Source: Eumeta japonica
Taxonomy: Eukaryota > Arthropoda > Insecta > Lepidoptera > Psychidae
Reading direction: 5' to 3'
DNA: 64,000 bases
Assembly: GCA_005406025.1 (NCBI GenBank)
Contig: BGZK01001218.1
Coordinates: 62,001-126,000 of the forward strand
Part shown: piece after piece, positions 1 through 12,760 of the stretch
How the letters are laid out: each line of letters starts with the position of its first letter
Position numbering within the stretch: the first letter of the stretch is position 1
Position numbers and translations under genes: made by a program
The notes under the pieces: generated by a model
What the model saw: the letters and a program-made list of their open reading frames with translations, nothing else
Database searches by the model: none
Told to the model about the DNA's origin: nothing

Positions 1-1300
1 ATTAACAGCAATTACTGTATAGTACTAATACATAAATTCGGAACTTAAGAACGGAATAAATTTAAAGAACCTCAAAAAATAATATTTGCTTCAACATTTT
101 ATGGGCAAACACAAATAAAGAAACATTTTTCACAAAGTGAGACATGCAAGTAACTGTTCCGAAATTTTTTTAATGAAAATATTCCTTGGAGTTTAAGTAT
201 CATTATATGGTTTCAGCATTTAATTTTTTTAACAAGAACGAATGTTTGAACGTTTTATGTTTTTTATTCATACATATTGTACTAATAGTTTTTATAACTA
301 AAATAATAAGAAATGGAATAAAAATGAAAAGTATTTTCATAAATTTTGGGAAAACGTCGTCTACACTTTACATAATCAAATATAGAAAAACAACATTATT
401 ATTGTGGCAGTGCCATCTATGTACAAATATTATTTTTTGTAATGTTATTAATCATCATATATTAATGGAATTATCGTTGCATATATACATAAATAAATAA
501 TTTTAGAATTTAATTGAAAAATTATTTCAAAATTAGTTTATAATTTTTAATTTCACCTATTCAAGTCCCTGTTTTCTTTTTTACTATGGAGTTCATAATA
601 AACATCTACTAAAAAGCAAAACTCACTTCGTTCCGATAAGGTTACACGACATTATTAACTATTCTCATACTATTCGGCCTTCAGCACATTTCTCACCTTG
701 GTTTAGGTAGAAAACCATGACTTTAACTTTCAGGTCAACTCTATACCACCCCTAGAAGACTGTACGTATAAAAGGCAAGGCTATTTTCATCAGAATTGCT
801 CAAATTTCAGAAAGCCCAAATACCGTTAGGAAACGTTGCACTTTTATGGAATTGCAATTCCTACCTCATTATAAAACTGGATTTGTTATCAACGTCTTAA
901 ACTATTATAGAAATGGAGTAAGAATGACGATTCTCATAAAAAAAATAGGAAGGTAGACGACAGTTCTCCAAATTACCGCGAATTTGCGACAGCTTAGAAT
1001 AAATCGTGAGTCAAAATAAAGAACAAAACGTTTACTGTCTTATAAAGTAATGCAAATACATTACATTCCTGTTCTAAAAACAAGACCTATATGTTGAGAT
1101 AGAAATAGTTACAAGGACAAGCAGAATCACAATTTTTTTTTTAAACACAAAATCAGACGACACGGTGCCAGCCATGCAAAAATTTTCACTGTTAAAAATA
1201 AAGTATTGTGATATCATCGAATGGAATTGATTAGTGTCAAGGGTTAATAAGATAATAATATTACCTTCTATACAATTGTAGTGGTATAATTATTTGGATA
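1..1300. other. AT-rich DNA, probably intron 3 of the left-hand CRAL-TRIO copy
   Basis: No coding, RNA or repeat structure was recognised. The 104-codon plus-strand frame at 186-500 is low-complexity, Phe/Ile/Asn-rich and has no family resemblance. The stretch is not shared with unit B. Confidence 0.4.
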
Positions 1301-1771
1301 ATTTGTTCTGTATCGATAACAATTATTTGATCATCTATAAAGTAAAACTGTATTTACAACCAGGTATAACACATACAATTTGTAAGAATTTGTTAAATAT
1401 TCTATAATTATTACTGTAAATTTACTAAAGAGAAAAAATTTTAGACATATGTCTTATAACTAACAGTCAATTCAATAAAATAAATTCAAATACATAATAA
1501 TTGGAACTTGGGGTACAGAAAGTGGTAACCTAGGTAGTATTATTTACTAGTACACAAACAAACAGACACACACAAATCATAGACATATAGATTAGTCATG
1601 ATTTCATTTTATTTACTTCACTAATTAAATTTAGACGAATAAAAAATGTAGATAGAGTTGTCTGACTCTATCTACCTTGTTTCCTCGGCCTCAGGTTAGA
1701 GCCATCGATATAATGCAATTCATTTTGTTTGTTAACAGATAGAAAGCAATAAAAATATTTTATATAATTAC

Positions 1772-1892
1772 CATAATAACATATCGGCAGAGTTGTATTA
1801 CATTAATATCATCAGCATTTTCTGTCAGCAATTGAAGTATGGTAACTCTTGTTTGATCTTTGGGATTCAGTTTCGGTAACGGCGTGTACTCA
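1772..1892 (-). CDS. CRAL-TRIO left-hand copy, exon 3
   Basis: Acceptor TTTTCAG, donor GTAATT. It encodes EYTPLPKLNPKDQ and the following helix. It is the last exon of this copy visible in the window. Confidence 0.88.
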
Positions 1893-4800
1893 CTGAAAAT
1901 ATAAAATATAAATTTATTACTATTAAAAAAAATAAAAGTGAGGTTCAGTCTTGTTGACAAATAAATAAATTTAATATTTTTTAATTGAGGAAAATTTACG
2001 TTTAAAAAAAAAATGAAATTACTAACAATATGCGGGAAATGCGTTTCATTTCTTCTGGAGTTCTTTTAAGAACTAAGTCCGCCATCATTCCTCGAGTAGT
2101 GAATACTTTATCGAGTCTCATCTTTGCGTCTTCTACTGAACCTTTGCATAAAATTAGATGCTTTTCCAGAATTATTTCATCTGAAAGTTGTTAGGCTCGT
2201 TTTAACAATATACAATAAAATAATTTAGTCAAGGATGTACTAAATATCGCTTGTTGTTCGGTATGTTAGGTTTTTTTTTTGAATATGGCTATTGAATGTT
2301 ATTACAATATATCTCTAACGATCTATAAGGTTTGAGGTAAGACGAAAAGTAAATACTCATAAAATAAGCGGTACAAATTTAGTAAACAACAGTTTAGCTG
2401 TCACTCGGAAAAGATAAGTTTTATTCCATAACAAGGTGAATCATCATAGCTTTTACATAGATTCATCTTGCTATGAGCATTGTTCCATGAGTTAGATTGA
2501 ACTGATTAATATCATAATTAATTAGGAAATTTTCAGTCTTATATTTATGTTTTGTCAGTACAATTACTGGGTGTCAGGAAACAGAGACATACACCCCACT
2601 TAGACCTCTGGATCCAACTACTTAGGACACAATAAAAAATCTCTAAGCTAGATACAGACACGTTCATAAAAATATACAAACCCATCAGAAACTACGTTCT
2701 GGCCATAGGTTATTCCCCGAAACGATGAAAATTGGGTGAATGTAAGTCATTCACTCAGTCAGGAAGAACCACAATAAAGCCAACTGGTACAGACCAATCA
2801 CCCTCTTTGAAAACATTGAAACGAAATCTTATACGGGCCTACATGTATACCTACTGTTTGAGTATACATGTGCGCTTTAGCATGCGTAATCGTCTAGTTA
2901 ATTAATTGAGTAAGATTATGTAGCGGGAACAGTGTGGTTTTGAACCAGTAACAGAAGTTCGACTCTCCCAGGGTTCACGATCTGAACCTCGGTTTTGATG
3001 CGAAAATCTACGGGTGCTTTTCACGATCTACAAAAAAATAAAGCTATTCGTTCTCTCCCCGTGCTTACAGCATCAAGGTTTTTCCTCTCTCGTTCGGTAT
3101 GTTGTATCAAAATCAGTCTACCGCAGAGAGACCGCCAGGTATTAGAGCGACCGCAGTCTTTCTCTCTGTTTCGTTTTGAGTTTAGGATCAAGGCGGCACA
3201 TTTTTGCACGGGCATGTAAATTGCATTATGCGGCACAGTGGAGCCCCCCAAACCGTAAGATGAAAACAATTAAAATTTTTAGTGGTCAATATCAATTATA
3301 AACTTTTCTAGAGTTTCGGTCATATTGAAAATGTCTGTATAAATTACAGTCCTATATTCGCCAATTTTCAAACATCGCAACCTCAGAATAAACGTTTGTA
3401 GAACTAGGGCTAGCAAAGTAGAAGCGCAGTATGAGCCTTATAGCGGCAAGGGCTATGATACCGTGTTGGATTATCTTAAGGAGAAAAACCCTTTAATTTG
3501 ATAAAACTACTCGGCTATCAGTTTACTTCATATTATTTTTAAACATCCACTAAATTATTAATTACTCAATCCTTTGTATTAATGAGTAAAAGGAGCAAGC
3601 TTTGCGTTTCTTTCCCATTCTTCTCTAAGTGAATGAGCATTCGGAATGGGTGGTAATGTTAAAAAGAATTTATTAATGCCGTATTTCAAGGGTAATTTCA
3701 TTAGCTACGATAAAGATATTTTTGGTTTGATTTGATTTGACTGTCTATATTATAGTCAAATGAATCATTATATTATCAAAGTATTGGTTGTTATTAACTG
3801 AGGTCTCAAATGAGACTAATAATATCAAATAAAATATCAGTCTCAGAGAAACCAATCCAACCTACGATCTAAATTCTTAATTGCGCTAAAGCACTCCGAT
3901 TCATTCATATACGTATTAAAAGACTAATTATATAAAATACTTCAAAAAAATAAACTTCAAGCAATCCACCTCAAAACTAAAATGCAATAGGCAAATAACA
4001 CATTTTACACAATACGGAGTCAAAATAAATAATAAATAATAAAATTTAAAGAAAAAATTGAATAAAATTAAACATAAGTCATAAAATTTTATAGTTAGGC
4101 ATTTAAAATACAACTACCAATATCTTGTGGTACAAGATTTCTTATATAAAAATTATAATTTTAGTAAATTATTTATTATATGACACTATTACAATGTTTG
4201 TATTTTATGTATCAGAACCACCTCTGGGAATAGGAGTAGTTCAATTTGCAATGTGGCCAGGAGTTTGACCTGGCCTTTTTGTAGTACGACTTCGCTGGAT
4301 TGCAGAATGCTCCTTAACCTAGCAGCTCACTCGTCTTGATTCACCTGAGGTCATGCCGGGGACAGGCTCAATCGGCGTCCGGGGTGCGGTTTGAGCTAAT
4401 CACCGTTTCCGAAATCCGATCTCGTCTCTCTCCCAAAATCTATTGACTTCCCGCGTGCGCGGTTCTGCTTTCGCGCATAAGAATATCGCGCGGCTGTGTT
4501 GTTTTCCCTTCAATTATTTTTGTAAAGAGAAATGCCCCCTTCTCTTTATTTTTGCCTAGGGACGCTGATGTAAGGGGGTAGGTACATTACCATTTATTAT
4601 TGCATTCATTTACAGACACTTGTACTCGAAACATAATTAAAACTTATAAAATAAATATCTAAACAATTGTAACCCAATGCACGCCATGAATGGAAATAAT
4701 CAACCTTAAATAAAATAATGAAATGACCTAACAACGAATATCAATTAAACAATCGAATAACTAATCCATTATACCTAAACAGCTAAATAAAGCGATAACT

Positions 4801-7445
4801 CATATGTCACATAATTAATTACACAAAAACCTCTCATCATTTATTATGTCTAAATTTGCAAATATCATTCATAATTAATTTCAATTAATATTTTCGGGCA
4901 GACAAATAAGGACCACTTTCTTATAACATAAAACGTACTGTGTACGTTCCCTTTCCTTTTTTTTTTTAAGAATGGTCAAGCGTGCCTTTAAACTATGACA
5001 CATGTCCAAGACAATTAATGTGAACCAAAACACGCCTTTTTTACAATAATTGTTTTTATTTACTTTTTTTCATTTATAGAAAACGCATCAATGGAATTAA
5101 GGATGTCCGAAACAAAAGACTGCGATAGATTTCCACTGCACAGATGTACGTAAATAATGTTAAGTTCCAGCCACAATTTCAGCAAGGCTTCACACATGCC
5201 TGTGTCAAAGGGACTTAAATATTCCTCTAGGATAAGTTTATAAAGTAAGCGTTCAAAGCAAAGAATAGCGTAGCAAAGATATCGACGATTCTTAGTAATG
5301 CCTTCGACTTTATGGAACTCAGAAGTATTGTTAAGAAGCTGAAAAGTAATGTTTTGGACAATAATTTCCTCAAAATGTTAGAAGATTATTGATAGAAAAA
5401 CTGATAGAAGATTTTGCATTGCAATAGGCGAAACTGAACTGGGCTGTTGCAGTGTCCCTTACGGCTTCATACTCGGAAAATAAATCTTCATCCGTTCGTT
5501 TATGATCTCTGGAACCGAAACATGAAATATGAAGATTGAAGCTCCCCCAGTGTACAGTCGTTTTGTATATACTAAATAGATCGACCGATCTTTGCATGGC
5601 TATAAGGCGAGCTGAATGGACCACAGAAAAAATCATCGTCTGCAGAAACATAGGAATGCATCATCATATAAACCTGGCACATGAAATAGGAGGGTTATAC
5701 ACCAATGATAAAGGTTCAAAATCAGAACCTGCTGTATCAAAACACAACAAAATATTTTGAAGTAATCCTCAACAAAACAATGACGACAGTCAAAAGATGC
5801 TAAAAAAAGACGAAACACATACTAAGACATTAAATTGCATAAGGCTTTATATTACATACGCTGCACTACAATTAGTAAGCCACTCAAAATACAGGTGCTC
5901 ATCCGGCGAACGTGATTACGAGCTCGATGGATGAATACCAGTCGATAGAATTTTGTCAGTATGAACGACTGTTACTTATTAATACTATAACAGGATGTCG
6001 AAGCGTTTAGATTATAACAGTGTATTAAATACATAAAGGCGTAAATTAGTACTTTAGCAAAGAATGTCGTGCGGCTTTGGTCGACTAAAACATTGTGCTG
6101 GCAATGATGTCTTCTCGCTCTGGTAATTTTTAACGCCGTACTCATCATTTTTACTACACTTGTCCGTATGTAGGCTAAAATTTTGATATGACTGTTCAAT
6201 TTATGACAATTCAGGTTCTATAGATAACTAAACTTCATCGACTTGAATGCGTGAGTCGATAAAAATGAGTCGGCAACTGTTTTATATCTGCTAAAGTGTT
6301 TAACTTATCCAATAAATAAGGCATAATTTATTTCAGAAATGAAAAAATAAATCTCAGCGAGATATTTTTGGCACGAAGTTCCTTAACACAGCTTGTGGTA
6401 GGAGTTGACTGATGGAAAGCGTAATATAACGAAAAAGCCGTTTATTCTGTCTCTCTCTCTTTCTCTAGTTAAGATACATATATATATATATATATATTGT
6501 ATCACTTATAATTTACTATTTATGTCAAATCATTAATGAACGCACATTTTCCCTACAATAGTTAGTGAAACCATGTGATTTTATTCCTTACTTTGCATTA
6601 TTTATATGGAAAAAAAAAAAATTATTCCTGACGGCAGTCCTTCGAACGCACACTAAGTTTTTTTTGTCTTGGAAAAGACAAAAGAGTCTAGTACAGAGAT
6701 CGTCTACTTTGGACGGCCATGTTGCAGAATTTCATTATTCGACTTTAGCACTCCTCGTCGGAAGTACAAGGGGTCCATGACAATTAAAAGCATTAAGAAT
6801 GGGGAATAGGCAGTTAATTATGCGAACGAGCATTTAAAATGCTCCCTTTCAAATGCATAGTATATTTATAATATAGAAAACAGAAAAAAATAGTATACAT
6901 ATACAAAAACAGTTTATATATGTAAACACATTCAGTGAAAAGGTCCCGGAATTTTATTTAACGTGAGTTTGGGCCCTCAATACTTACGCGTTATGCTTAC
7001 ATTAACATCAGTATTGGCGTCTACACGAGGAATTAGGAATAATTACAACTATAATTGCTTTTTTCTAAGAAACATACTTGAGGCGTCTATGAATTATATT
7101 CTTTTTATAAACCGAAAAATTATCTTGTTATCTATTTGTACGCCAGTTTGCCACTTTAATAAAGTTAATTCAATTAGCAAGTAATGGCAATTTTAATTTA
7201 AATATAATAACGCTATATAAATCACTTCAATGTATTGATAACTTTATTAATAAATGAGAACAAATGTTCAGTAGCATACGTATGTTCTTTTCCACAAAGT
7301 GATGTTGTTTGTCGCACCACTCGCCGAGCGCCGCCACCCCGTCTCGAAGCCTTTCTTCATCGTCCATCTCGTGTATACGGCGAATCTCCTTTTTGTTTTC
7401 GTCTGTTATTATGATCAAATTTTGGTTCGTCAGTAGCACATTCAT
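1772..7445 (-). CDS. CRAL-TRIO domain protein, left-hand tandem copy (exons 1-3 only, runs off the left edge)
   Basis: This is the directly repeated partner of the complete gene at 34749-47571. Exons 7280-7445, 2027-2180 and 1772-1892 have the same lengths (166, 154, 121 bp), phases and splice signals as the other copy. Reading is open throughout, encoding the CRAL-TRIO-N bundle and the first strand of the ligand-binding fold, with about seven amino-acid changes over 147 residues. Exon 3 ends at donor GTAATT, and exons 4-6 would lie left of position 1, so whether this copy is complete cannot be judged here. Intron 2 is 134 bp (133 bp in the other copy). Intron 1 contains the same broken nested reading frame as the other copy. 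Product role as for that copy: a cytosolic carrier of hydrophobic ligands, ligand unknown. Confidence 0.85.
2027..2180 (-). CDS. CRAL-TRIO left-hand copy, exon 2
   Basis: Acceptor CTTTCAG, donor GTTAGT. Open reading through CRAL-TRIO-N. It differs at three bases from the other copy, two of them silent. Confidence 0.88.
2184..5060. other. Intron 1 of left-hand CRAL-TRIO copy: unassigned, with two GC-richer blocks
   Basis: Mostly AT-rich. A block at about 2990-3260 (partner about 43500-43760) and a block at about 4200-4560 (partner about 44700-45060) stand out by higher GC and good preservation in both units. The second contains 'cgcgtgcgcggttctgc' and 'aagaatatcgcgcggctg'. They look like old interspersed repeats, but I cannot name the family. 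Confidence 0.4.
5078..5651 (-). pseudogene. Unrecognised protein remnant nested in intron 1, unit A copy
   Basis: The minus strand reads RSVDLFSIYKTTVHWGSF and SRDHKRTDEDLFSEYEAVRD, then shifts frame near 5390-5450. It continues in another frame as LILEEYLSPFDTGMCEALL, LWLELNIIYVHLCSGN and FVSDILNSIDAF. The partner in unit B keeps both parts in a single frame, so the shift happened here. The peptide is Leu/Ile-rich with amphipathic helical spacing. I do not recognise the family. It could be a retrocopy, a nested gene or a captured exon cluster. About 225 bp at 5598-5822, just upstream, is absent from unit B. Confidence 0.5.
6470..6500. repeat. AT dinucleotide microsatellite
   Basis: A run of (at)n within unit A; the partner position in unit B (about 46720) has only a short at-rich trace. 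Confidence 0.7.
7280..7445 (-). CDS. CRAL-TRIO left-hand copy, exon 1
   Basis: Start at 7443-7445, donor GTATGC. It encodes the same 55-residue N-terminus as the other copy with three substitutions (Glu/Ala, Asp/Ser, Asn/Lys, left/right). Confidence 0.85.
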
Positions 7446-7631
7446 ATTGATTTCAGTTTGTGGCCGTCGTTGATCTTCTGCAATTTGACGCTACCAGTTT
7501 ATCTTGTAACTTCTGATTAATTTATTTGAAGTTGACGTTTATGAACTACATTAATTTGAGGATATTCTTTAATATTTGACACACCTGTAATAATAAAACG
7601 GATATCATTAGAATGCGTTATAACGGTAACA

Positions 7632-8935
7632 TTTTTTTCTGAAAAACTCCTCTGTACTTTTTTGAAAATCACTTCGACGTAATTACATTTTTCTATTTCA
7701 TGTTAAGTTTGAAAGTGATATCGATAACTATATCAATATAAAATCATGGGTCCAGTAAAAAAAATACGAATGAAATCAAATTATGTACCGTCTAAGTTCG
7801 ATTGCCAGGCCGATACCAAACGCAAGTCCACGCGGAGCTAACCTCGGATGGCCTTTGTCAAAAGGCAAAGAATGTCGCTCATTCAAGGAATTGAGAATCT
7901 ACAAGACTAAGATAGTGTGACAGCATGAACATCTTATAATCGAGGTGAAATTGAATATTACTAATATCATGTGAACATCCACTGTAGTGTAAAATTGTAG
8001 GTTCGGATAAATTTATTCGTTTACATTGAAAATAAGTGTATAGATACATGCACACAAAATAAATCACATTCCCCAAAACGCTTTGAGAAAGTAATCATAT
8101 AATAAATATATGTCAGTGACAATTTACAATAATTACCGAATCATTATTAATAAATATTTTATTGACGTGACAACGTCTTAAATTAGGTTGCGGCTGGGAG
8201 TCACTTTGAAAGTGTAACGCTCGGTAACGTAACGATGAGTCACCGAACGAGAGATCCGCCGAATGCCTTGCGTCTCTCCACTCAACTATGATCGGTCTGC
8301 CGCGCGCAGCACTAGAGAATTATGCATAGCTTGCAAATGTATTGCAAGTTATTGTATGTATATTTGTATATAAATACGTATGTATGTGTAAAGGTAAAAA
8401 TAAAATTTTGTTAATATGAAATTCAGTGCGAGATTCTTTGTATAAATTAATGTTTTAAATATAATTTTTTGTATAAATAAATGTTTTAAATTGTTACTAT
8501 TATTTCATCCTTCTTCCTACTATACGAATGAATATTCACATTAAAATGATTTTACCATTCAAAGTCGTTGTCACGTAAAACTTTCGCCCGTATACCGACT
8601 TTACAGGCAACCAAATTTTTTCATAACTAAATTATTATATCGTTAAATAGATTTTTTTTGTCTTCAGATTGACTAAGTGAAAAGGATATTTGCGAATTTG
8701 GAAATAAGGCTGATAAAGCTGTTCAAATATCCAAAGTCCAAGAACGTACAGCAGTTCAAGTTCGGTTGATGGCAAAATTCAGAATTGAGCATGTGCAGAC
8801 AACTATAGTGTACAAACCATTCAAGTCAACTACTTGTACTGCTACATCTCCATTAAAAATATGTGATGAAAATACAAGCAAGCGATCTACATCGGCTCAT
8901 TCAACTACTATTCAGCAATTTTTTTTTTTAGAAAA
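7632..8935 (+). pseudogene. THAP-domain-type gene remnant, unit A
   Basis: Three plus-strand pieces remain. At 7640-7680 there is EKLLCTFLKITST. At 7746-7910 there is KKIRMKSNYVPSKFDCQ followed, in a shifted frame, by a KRQRMSLIQGIENLQD-like stretch. At 8690-8930 there is ELGNKADKAVQ, then a TSPLKICDEN and STSAHSTTIQQ tail. The order and the IRMK..YVPSKFDCQ block resemble the end of a THAP zinc finger and linker as I remember them from insect THAP proteins. The beginning of the finger present in unit B is missing. It is interrupted by an inserted stretch around 8090-8650. No intact frame remains. Confidence 0.45.
8165..8576. mobile_element. Short terminal-inverted-repeat element (MITE-like), unit A only
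   Basis: An 11-bp perfect inverted repeat, acgtgacaacg at 8165-8175 and its reverse complement at 8566-8576, bounds about 412 bp with a GC-richer left end. It lies inside a stretch (about 8090-8650) that unit B lacks. No clear target duplication was found, and no transposase is encoded. Confidence 0.45.
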
Positions 8936-9251
8936 TAGATAATTTAGAGTTTGTTCATGTACACCATCTGTAACTGGTTCAACATAGATCATGATTTCTC
9001 TTGTCCACTTATTTATATCTAGTCAATTCAAAACTATTTCGGATGCTAGCTTACGAGAAAAAATATTGTTGTGAAATTAAATTTCAAAAGTGCGTTAACT
9101 AAATTAAAAAATTAGCCAAAATTATATAATTTATTGGCTTTCCAAAAGAACTCTATTTTCAGATAAATTAATTAAAACACATGTTAACGTAATTAAACAA
9201 AACATTTTATTATGATTGATAAAAATAAAATGAAATAGGACATTTTCACAA

Positions 9252-10282
9252 TTAGTTGAGGATTTTAATTTGTCAGTTACTTAAGTTAGTAACATATTTT
9301 TCAATAACATGCTAAATATTGTAAAAGTACTTTTTTCTGTTTATAAAACAATTTTCTACTACATGAATAAAAAACCTACTAATAACTCATAGACATAAAT
9401 ACAATCAAGCCAAACGTATTATTGCATATCTTAAACTTTGTTGCGTATATAAAACTTTAAGGGGTGATATAGGAGAACTTTGATAATTGTGCTAGTTAAA
9501 AACATGAACTTCATTATTTAAGCTATGAATTAGAAAACAATAAACGCGTGTTTTTCAAAATTCCATCTTTGTAGGGGTAATAAGGACGATGAGCGTTTTC
9601 TGTGGAATTTAAGTTAAAACATGGAACGCCCTTATTTAAGCGCTTACACTGAGAAAAATTCATATTTACATTTTTGGTAAGAGTACACACATATTATAGA
9701 ACTCAAATTTTCTGTCCTTTTAAGACCTTTTCACGCGAGAACCTCTTTATAGTTAACTGCCATCATAGCAAAGAGAGACAAGGAATATTATTGAATCATT
9801 TAAATAACCATATATGCACATTCAAATAATGCTATAGAAAATCAACGTACATAGCAAAATGTTACGTAAACAATTTTAACGCTACTAGTTACTTTTTTAG
9901 ACCAATGTTGAATATCTTAATGAAGTATAAACATGTATATTGTGAATGTTAACAACATGATTGTTAATTACTCTACTGTTAAATATTATTATTCTGAAAT
10001 CAATCAAGTTACGTGCTTAATAACGTCGAGATTCTAACTTCATCTTTCCTTCGATGCTTGATCATGGATATGTGGATGGACGCGTGGAAGGCGGTTGTTG
10101 GTCAACCGCGATAAGCGTCAGAATGCGGAGTGGATGAACTATGATGACAGATTTGTCGAGGCCGTGAAGGAACTCAGTCGCGAAACATGTCACGTTGGCC
10201 TGCACGATTGCGTGCATCATCTTCACTACAATAGCCTTTATCATAAGTAAGGTTTTATAATTTTTAGAGCCGACGAGCCATG
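9252..10282. other. Unit A-specific stretch, about 1.03 kb
   Basis: Unit B jumps from its match at about 9250 straight to about 10285 (near 50680). The stretch is AT-rich up to 10040, then a GC-richer part at 10060-10260 whose plus-strand reading includes a short hydrophobic TIACIIFTTIAFII run flanked by stops. It is either an insertion here or a deletion in unit B. Not identified. Confidence 0.4.
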
Positions 10283-10384
10283 AGTAACTGGTCACCGCCG
10301 CCCCTGATTAATAGACGGAATGCGCATGTCAATAAGATTGCAATACAGATGAGAAAAACGAGATTCCTAAGAGATCCAGGGGTT

Positions 10385-11295
10385 TTTCAGAGTTCCGTAG
10401 CTATCTATAACAACAAAAACGGAGCCCTTGTAGATTCATCATGGCAGTCTGTATGTCACAGGCATTTTACTGAAAAACTGCAACTTTCATATCGATGAAA
10501 TGTGAAGTACAGATGTTTTGTTTAAGTCGTTACTTAGTTTGGTAGTTAAATAACAGAAATTTAATATTTCTAGGGGTGGCACTCTATACACGTAACAGTA
10601 GATGAGAAACATTTCAGTATACAACAATGTGTGGCACATAGTTCGACAGTTCTTTTAAAAATAATTTAAATTTTTTAAATAATTTATTTAACGCAGTAAA
10701 TGTTTTCTGGAATAAGTGCTGCGACAGTAGTTTAAATCGTGTACCACCCTTTATTTTTAAACCGTGAAATAAGCAGAAAAATTAAAAGGTAACACATAAT
10801 ACATGCCTTAAAATAAAAATAATTTTTAACATGAGTGGATGTATCGTTTTTAAATTATTGTTACAAAAATGAGTTTCTCAGTAAAAAGCCGTAAATGCCT
10901 TAAAGATACGCTCTTTTAATGGTACACGTTTTCATATCGTAATTTTACATTTTGTAAGTGTAGCAAATGTTTTAATTGTTTTTTAAGGCACTTAAAATTT
11001 AATACATAATTATGGATATAGATAAATGCATTGAATGAGCAATGCATAACAGTAAGTCATTAAATAGCAATAAAATATACTTAAAATAAACTTTGTGTAA
11101 AGAATTATTGTGTAATTATTTATCGAACCCTATTATTTGCCCTTTCAAACCTAAAAAATAATGTTAGTATCCTAATGTATCCAAAATTAAACGATACAAT
11201 TCTAATATAAATTCATTTATCGAACATTTCTTTGCATTTACGGCTAGGGAACCCCAAGTTGAGCATGGTCCGACATGCTCTTGGCAGGTTTTTTC
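10385..11295 (+). repeat. Long non-coding interspersed repeat, family R1, unit A copy
   Basis: It starts near 'gttccgtag' and 'aaaacggagcccttgtag' and passes through 'tatgtcacaggcattttac', 'acgtaacagtagatgag' and 'gatacgctcttttaatgg'. It ends at 'gagcatggtccgacatgct' (11259-11277) followed by a Cys/Gly-free T-rich tail. The same sequence order recurs at 36495-37265, 50862-51210 (truncated) and 61264-62012. I recognise the style as a common lepidopteran repeat; no protein is encoded. Confidence 0.65.
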
Positions 11296-12479
11296 TTGGT
11301 AGAGAGAGGAGAATGTACAGTCGTAGTAGTCTGCGTTGAACTGCGATTTTGCTAAGCTGGCATGTTTGATTACAGAATTGAGAACGTCGGACATAAACAA
11401 CGAAAAAAAAATGATATTATAGTATTGGTAGGTAAAAACTATTAGTATGCTAGTTAGGATTTTAATACTTTATACGCAATATAATAAATGTATAAAATGA
11501 AAATACTATAAAAAAATGTATGATATTGCGCCTGAAGTTTTATCTACGCCCTCTCCTTGGATAAATCTCAGCAATACTGGACCACATGGGAAGTGGGGAT
11601 TTACAATGTTATGTGTGCTTACGCGCTTTAATGAATTTAATATAACGTTTATGTATATACGTATACACATCCAAATAAAACACTGTTTAGTTGTGACAAA
11701 AATTTAGATTAAAGCTCTGTATTCAGGGCATCTATTATTAACACTGTTATAAGAACCGCTTGAAAGACACTTTATTTTCTAATATATGCATAAAAATAAT
11801 ATTACGTTGTTGTTTCCGTCCAAAATTCATTAAGAGATTGACAGTTGACACTAAGATTTAGACATTCACCTAAAATGTCAGGTTAAGATTAAGCTAATAT
11901 ACATACAATGCACACGTGTAAGAATATTTACATTTTGAATGCGTTTATCTCCAAAATTGCTATTATTTGGATACGGGTCTTGATCGACAAATAGAGCGTA
12001 AGAGCGTAGGTTGGAGTAAAATGTAGTGGTTATTGCAAAAAACGGAAAATTTTTGGATAGCTAAAAATATGTTTCACGCATAAAAATTCGCGTGCTCGTT
12101 TAATAACAAATCACATAAATATTTGTTCTTGATTAAGTTCAAAATGTAAAAGTATTCTATAACGATTGCGTAAAAACTGAATAAAAGTTTGTTTAATACT
12201 TTTAAAGATCAGCTACTTCAATAAGACAGATAAAGTTCCCAAAAATAGGCTTATTTAATTTTGCTATACTGCCTATGTCACTCGCAATCAGTTTTTCGCA
12301 AATATCCTCAATATATAGACACGATGGTTCTAAACGTTTTATCGTGATAAATAACAGTGTCATCGAAAATACTCTTATGATAAAAGAGAAACGTTGTCTC
12401 TGTCTGTCTGTTATTGATATTAGGAATCCACGTTTAAAACCGGGTACGGAACGCAAATTTGACTGATGTACGTATAGAT

Positions 12480-12760
12480 ATCGGTACTGGAAGAAGAACT
12501 GCTGCGATACCGAGATCAGAAGGGAACATGGAGCTAAATCTCCATCGACAGCTGAATTAGAATCTTAACCTACAGTGAGACCGAGGTACCATAATCAAAA
12601 AAGCAACAGACATCAGTACTAAAAGTAAAATCAGTGGAATAGAATAAAGAACCGAGATGTAACCAACAATATTGATTGGGGCCGAGAACGGAATATAGAT
12701 GGAAACCAGAATATTGCGGAATCACAATCTTAATTATAAAGACTGGTACGAAAGCGTTTT
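12480..12760. repeat. Old repeat with 'ggaatcg/ggaaccg' hexamer style, unit A
   Basis: A stretch rich in variants of gaa-cgg/gaatcg words ('gagaacggaatatagatgg', 'gaccgaggtacc'). Its right part matches about 51240-51400 in unit B. The same word style, on the opposite strand, occurs at 14690-14830, 53270-53600 and 62270-62430. Family name not known to me. Confidence 0.4.

Noticed and set aside
186..500. 104-codon plus-strand open frame
   Set aside because: Low-complexity Phe/Ile/Asn-rich translation in AT-rich DNA, no splice or family support.
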